From a bacterium (lineage in GTDB: Bacteria; Patescibacteriota; Minisyncoccia; Minisyncoccales; CG1-02-41-26): a stretch of 24,575 nt of DNA. Every line of letters begins with the position of its first letter. The stretch's first letter is position 1. Shown here one piece after another: positions 21,366 to 24,575 of this stretch. The notes under the pieces are model-generated. The model saw only the letters and a program-made list of their open reading frames with translations, ran no database searches and was not told where the DNA came from. Position numbers and translations under genes: made by a program. The stretch is taken from contig JAGGTS010000056.1 in NCBI GenBank assembly GCA_021163625.1, forward strand, positions 1 to 24,575. Reading direction: 5' to 3'.

Positions 21366-22775
21366 TTATTCTTTTGTCTTTTTTTTGCTTTTTATTTCTA
21401 AACTTAATTCTTTCAGCTGAGCCAGAGAAACCTCTGATGGCGCGTCCATCATTAAATCTCTATTATCGCCAGTTTTCGGGAAAGCTATTACTTCTCTAAT
21501 ATTCGGCTCATCTAAAAGAATGCTTAGCAGGCGTTCGAGCCCTATAGCGATTCCTCCATGGGGAGGAACTCCATAAGAAAAAGCTTCTAGAAGATGACCA
21601 AACTGTTCCTTTATTTTGTCCTCGGAATGTCCTAAAACTTCGAAAACCGAAATGATCATCTTAGGATCTATGGTTCGTACGCTTCCTCCTCCAATTTCGT
21701 ATCCATTTAAAACTAAGTCATATTGATAAGCTAAAATTTTTTCAGGATTTTCCTTTAATTCTTCATAACTACTGGCTTTCGGTTTTGTAAAAGGGTGATG
21801 CATAGCGCCCCATCGTTTTTCCTCTTTATGCCATTCAAATAGTGGAAAGTCAGTTATAAAAGCAAAAGCAAGCTCATTTTTATCTTTTTTATTGTTTCTT
21901 AAATCAGGCTTATCGCTTTTATAATTTTTAATCGCCTCTTTATATGGTATTCTTGGAAATGGTATTTCCTTTATCTTTTTTTCTGGGAATAGTTTTTTAA
22001 CTAAAGAGATAGAAAACTCTTCAATAAAAGGAAGGATATCCTCTTCTTTTTCAACAAATGAAGTTTCAATGTCAATTTGGGTATGTTCTGCCTGCCTGTC
22101 TGCTCTTGGATCTTCATCTCTGAGGCATTTTGCGATTTGAAAATAATTTTCAATGCCTGCTACCATTAAAAGTTGTTTATATTGTTGGGGAGACTGAGGC
22201 AAGGCGTAAAATTTACCCGGATAAAGCCTTGCTGGAACTAAGAAATCTCTTGCTCCTTCTGGGGTTGATTTTGTCAAAATTGGGGTTTCTACCTCTAAAA
22301 AACCTTTCTTACTGAGGAAATCTCTAACAAAAAAAATCACTTTTTGCCTTGTTTCTAAATTTTTCCTTAGCCTTTGCCTTCTTAAATCGATATAGCGGTA
22401 TTTCAGGCGTTTTTCTTCTCCTATTTCATAACCATCTGTAGCCACTGAAAAAGGAATTGTTTCTGCTTTTGATAGCACTCTTAATTTTTTTGCTTCTAAC
22501 TCTATCTTCCCTGTAACAAGGTTTTCATTCTCCATTTTTTTTGGCCTTTCATTTATTTTGCCTATAATTTCTATCACCCACTCTGGCCTTAATTCTTGAG
22601 CCAGATTATAAGTTTCTTTTTCAGAAGGGGTAAATACGACCTGAAGAATTCCGCTTTTATCTCTTAAATCTATAAAGATAATTTTTCCATGATCGCGCCT
22701 TGCGCTAACCCAACCGGAAACCCTAACTTCTTTGCCTAAATACTTTATTGTTTCTTTATTGAGAATTCTTTCCAT
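21366..22775 (-). CDS. aspS: Aspartyl-tRNA synthetase, bacterial type lacking the GAD insertion
   Basis: 469 residues against about 590 for ordinary bacterial AspRS. The OB-fold anticodon domain (1-105) is followed by class II motifs: motif 1 around 150-170, motif 2 with RDEDPRADRQAEHTQIDIE (219-237) and motif 3 GIAIGLERL (408-416). Bacterial hallmarks YRYIDLRR and TPEGARDFLVP are present. Sequence passes from YKSDKPDLRN (285-294) to AFITDFPLFEW (305-315) within 11 residues, where the roughly 120-residue GAD domain normally sits, so that domain is missing. His29 in SARRDHGKIIFID is the residue type found in non-discriminating AspRS, so it may also make Asp-tRNA-Asn for GatCAB. It is the second gene of the tyrS-aspS-dacA-mraY transcript. 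Confidence 0.95.
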   Translation of the reverse strand: MERILNKETIKYLGKEVRVSGWVSARRDHGKIIFIDLRDKSGILQVVFTPSEKETYNLAQELRPEWVIEIIGKINERPKKMENENLVTGKIELEAKKLRVLSKAETIPFSVATDGYEIGEEKRLKYRYIDLRRQRLRKNLETRQKVIFFVRDFLSKKGFLEVETPILTKSTPEGARDFLVPARLYPGKFYALPQSPQQYKQLLMVAGIENYFQIAKCLRDEDPRADRQAEHTQIDIETSFVEKEEDILPFIEEFSISLVKKLFPEKKIKEIPFPRIPYKEAIKNYKSDKPDLRNNKKDKNELAFAFITDFPLFEWHKEEKRWGAMHHPFTKPKASSYEELKENPEKILAYQYDLVLNGYEIGGGSVRTIDPKMIISVFEVLGHSEDKIKEQFGHLLEAFSYGVPPHGGIAIGLERLLSILLDEPNIREVIAFPKTGDNRDLMMDAPSEVSLAQLKELSLEIKSKKKTKE

Positions 22776-22804
22776 AAGAAATAAAAATATTTTTTATTGC
22801 TTTA

Positions 22805-24031
22805 TTATTTTTTATTTTGCTTTATTTTTATTTTTAGAAAGCTCGTTTTCCCGACTTTCAGAACCATTTGATTGTTAATTTTAATTTCTTGTTTCCAATT
22901 TAATATCTTATCTTGTTTATTGCCTGAAATTACCTTTACTCCCCCTTGTTCAATAAGCCTTTTTGCTTCTGATTTAGATTTTGCAAGGCCAGTTTCAAAA
23001 ATTAAATCTATTATTTTAAAATGGTTTTTTATTGTTTCAAAGACTGGCATTCTTGAAGGAATTTTTTTATCTTTAAAAATACTGTTAAACTCTTTGTCGG
23101 CTTTTTTTGCTTCGTTCTCACCATAGTACATTTTTACTACCTCCCGCGCAAGCTGCATTTTTGCTTCTTTTGGATTTAATTTCTCGGATTTTATTTCTTT
23201 AGCTATTTGGTTTATTTCCTTTAAAGGAATTTTGGTGCAGAGCCTAAAGTAGATTTCAATAAGGTCGTCTTTCATTGACATTATTTTCCCATAAATCTCA
23301 CTTGGTTTATCTGAAATATTGATGACATTGCCTATGCTTGTTGACATTTTTTCACTATTTAAACCAGGAAGCATCTCAAGGGTCATAATATCCTGCGGTT
23401 TTTGGGAAAACATCTCTTGTATTTTTCTTCCTACCTTTAAATTGAAAAGTTGGTCTGTCCCTCCTATTTCTACATCAGACTTTATGGCATAAGAATCATA
23501 TCCCTGGAGTATTGGATAAATTAATTCATGGATGCCTATCGGCTTTGCTTTGTCCCATCGCTGTTTGAAATTTCTTCTTTGAATCATTTGTTGGGCTGTA
23601 AACTCCATCGAAAGCCTTATAATTTTTTTAAGGTTTAATTTAGACAGCCACTCAGAATTATTATGGAATTCTGTTTTATCAATATCCAAAATTTTTCCTA
23701 TCTGCTTTTTATAGCCTTTCATATTTTCTTTCACTTCTTTTTCTGTTAAAGGTTTTCTCATTGATGTTTTATCAGAAGCATCTCCTATTTGCGCAGTGAA
23801 ATCACCGAAAATAAGAACAACTTGATGGCCGAGTTCCTGAAAAGCTCTAAGCTTCCAGAACTGGGCAGCTCTGCCAAGATGAATTTTAGGGCCTGTGGGG
23901 TCAATCCCGTGTTTTATTCTTAATTTTTTCCCTGATTTTAGCTTCTTAACTAAGCTTCTCCTTTCTATAATCTGTTCTACCCCCCTGTTTATCAAGTCGT
24001 TTATTTTTTTCGGATTAGTATCTATTTTCAT
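22805..24031 (-). CDS. tyrS: Tyrosyl-tRNA synthetase
   Basis: 408 residues, normal for bacterial TyrRS. The class I catalytic domain has the HIGH-like motif H-L-G at 51-53 (PTGPKIHLGRAAQF), LIYPILQGYDSYAIKSDVEIGGTDQLFNL for tyrosine and tRNA recognition, and KMSTS at 228-232. A helical anticodon domain follows, and an S4-like RNA-binding domain closes the chain (about 340-400, LAKSKSEAKRLIEQGGVKV). The motif set fits the TyrZ/TyrS2-like branch better than the E. coli TyrS branch, from memory only. It is first in the operon. Unlike nearly every other gene here, its ATG is preceded by a purine-rich AAGGAA that might work as a Shine-Dalgarno, and a candidate promoter lies upstream. Confidence 0.96.
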   Translation of the reverse strand: MKIDTNPKKINDLINRGVEQIIERRSLVKKLKSGKKLRIKHGIDPTGPKIHLGRAAQFWKLRAFQELGHQVVLIFGDFTAQIGDASDKTSMRKPLTEKEVKENMKGYKKQIGKILDIDKTEFHNNSEWLSKLNLKKIIRLSMEFTAQQMIQRRNFKQRWDKAKPIGIHELIYPILQGYDSYAIKSDVEIGGTDQLFNLKVGRKIQEMFSQKPQDIMTLEMLPGLNSEKMSTSIGNVINISDKPSEIYGKIMSMKDDLIEIYFRLCTKIPLKEINQIAKEIKSEKLNPKEAKMQLAREVVKMYYGENEAKKADKEFNSIFKDKKIPSRMPVFETIKNHFKIIDLIFETGLAKSKSEAKRLIEQGGVKVISGNKQDKILNWKQEIKINNQMVLKVGKTSFLKIKIKQNKK

Positions 24032-24052
24032 ATTTCCTTATTGCTTACATTT

Positions 24053-24081
24053 ATATTAATTTAATTCGCGCGGAAAATCAA
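24053..24081 (-). promoter_or_regulatory. Candidate promoter of the tyrS-aspS-dacA-mur operon
   Basis: On the minus strand TTGATT (24076-24081) and TAATAT (24053-24058) are spaced by 17 bp, giving a predicted start near 24046 and a leader of about 15 nt before the tyrS ATG. It lies just downstream of the kinase-gene terminator, where a new promoter is expected. Confidence 0.45.
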
Positions 24082-24093
24082 ATAATCTAAAGG

Positions 24094-24123
24094 AAAATAA
24101 ATATCAGAGTATTGCTCTGATAT
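24094..24123 (-). terminator. Intrinsic terminator after the histidine kinase gene
   Basis: ATATCAGAG (24101-24109) and CTCTGATAT (24115-24123) make a perfect 9-bp stem with a 5-nt loop. Read on the minus strand the stem is followed by TTATTTT (24100-24094). It lies about 50 bp after the kinase stop and before the tyrS promoter. Confidence 0.7.
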
Positions 24124-24161
24124 AATTTAAAACATAAATTGAGAATAGTTAATAATTAGTG

Positions 24162-24179
24162 CTTTTGATGCATCAAAAG
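24162..24179. repeat. Perfect 18-bp palindrome at the kinase stop codon
   Basis: CTTTTGATG followed directly by CATCAAAAG is self-complementary with no centre. It contains the TGA stop of the kinase (minus strand). On the plus strand it is followed by TTTT, on the minus strand by CACTAATT. It may be a protein-binding site or chance. Confidence 0.6.
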
Positions 24180-24575
24180 TTTTCTGTTGCGCCCGTTTTT
24201 TCCGTTCTGTCCCCTATTGCCTTTTCGTTTTCTACAGGTTCTACGGGCAGTTCAATGAAGAAAGTAGACCCTCTTTTCTTTCTCGGTTGCGCCCATATCT
24301 TTCCATGGTGCATATCAACGAATGTTTTTGCAACATAAAGGCCAAGTCCTGCTCCTGCTGTCCAGAACCTAATGCCCGCTTTTCCCCTTGAAAAACTTGT
24401 GAATAGCTTCTCTTTTTCTCCTTTTGCTATGCCTTGTCCAGTGTCTGATATCTTAATTAGCAAGAATTTTTTATCATTTTCCATCTTTTCTGAAACTGTA
24501 ATTTCCACGCCTCCTTTGGCAGTGTATTTGATGGCATTATCAACAATGTTTAGAATAACCTGCTCTAACTTGTCT
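24173..24575 (-). CDS. Histidine kinase, C-terminal ATPase domain (5' part outside the window)
   Basis: The frame is open from the window edge (24574) to TGA at 24173, 133 residues. An internal GTG at 24508 is not the start, because the frame continues upstream with DKLEQVILNIVDNAIKYTAKGG, the N-box of the HATPase domain. The G1 box (KISDTGQGI), F box (LFTSFSRG) and G2 box (GAGLGLYVAKTF) follow, then HHGKIWAQPRKKRGSTFFIELP. These bind ATP for autophosphorylation of a His in the missing part. A 25-residue polar tail ends the chain. The sensor, the His box and the response regulator lie outside the window, so its signal is unknown. Confidence 0.93.
   Translation of the reverse strand, partial: DKLEQVILNIVDNAIKYTAKGGVEITVSEKMENDKKFLLIKISDTGQGIAKGEKEKLFTSFSRGKAGIRFWTAGAGLGLYVAKTFVDMHHGKIWAQPRKKRGSTFFIELPVEPVENEKAIGDRTEKTGATENF

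Noticed and set aside
1..24575. CRISPR arrays, insertion sequences, rRNA genes
   Set aside because: No regularly spaced repeats, transposase genes with terminal repeats or rRNA-like stretches were seen.

Overview
The window reads as a streamlined bacterial chromosome of the Candidate Phyla Radiation (Patescibacteria), most likely Parcubacteria-like. The signs are low G+C, tightly packed genes, AT-rich start regions almost without Shine-Dalgarno motifs, shortened family members (a 240-residue HrcA, a 469-residue AspRS without the usual bacterial insertion) and an archaeal/eukaryotic-type tRNA methylthiotransferase. TGA acts as a stop (murD, histidine kinase), so the Gly/Trp recodings of some related lineages do not apply. 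This placement is inference from gene style; no marker phylogeny was possible.

Layout. 1-1118 (minus): the N-terminus of a GT-C type membrane glycosyltransferase, preceded in transcription by a CorA-type metal transporter. 1291-6564 (plus): a heat-shock operon hrcA-grpE-hsp20-dnaK-dnaJ. It opens with a near-consensus CIRCE operator overlapping the -35 box of a strong promoter and closes with an A/T-rich terminator. 6576-8020 (plus): tRNA-Lys(UUU) followed 24 bp later by an MtaB/CDKAL1-type ms2t6A enzyme, whose classical substrate is that tRNA. 8091-11590 (plus): a CtpA-family S41 protease, ribosomal protein bL9 and CTP synthase.

At about 11.6 kb the gene direction flips and every larger gene to the right is on the minus strand. 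First come bL27 and a XerC/D recombinase, with a small plus-strand membrane-protein ORF between them. Upstream of xer is a 12-6-12 palindrome that resembles a dif site. Then, in transcription order from the right, come a histidine kinase C-terminus (cut by the window edge), tyrS, aspS, dacA-like DD-carboxypeptidase, mraY, murD, ftsW, murG, gltX and a basic one-TM hypothetical protein. mraY-murD-ftsW-murG keeps the classical dcw order and makes lipid I and II and the septal glycan polymerase; the DD-carboxypeptidase trims peptide stems.

The most interesting point is that the dif-like palindrome sits just upstream of the only Xer gene in the window and about 1.5 kb from the convergent strand switch, the arrangement expected near a replication terminus. 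The tRNA-Lys/MtaB pair, the GAD-less AspRS with a non-discriminating signature, and the large inverted repeats in front of hsp20 and dnaK are the next most useful leads. Promoter calls rest on hexamer matches in AT-rich DNA and should be read as candidates.
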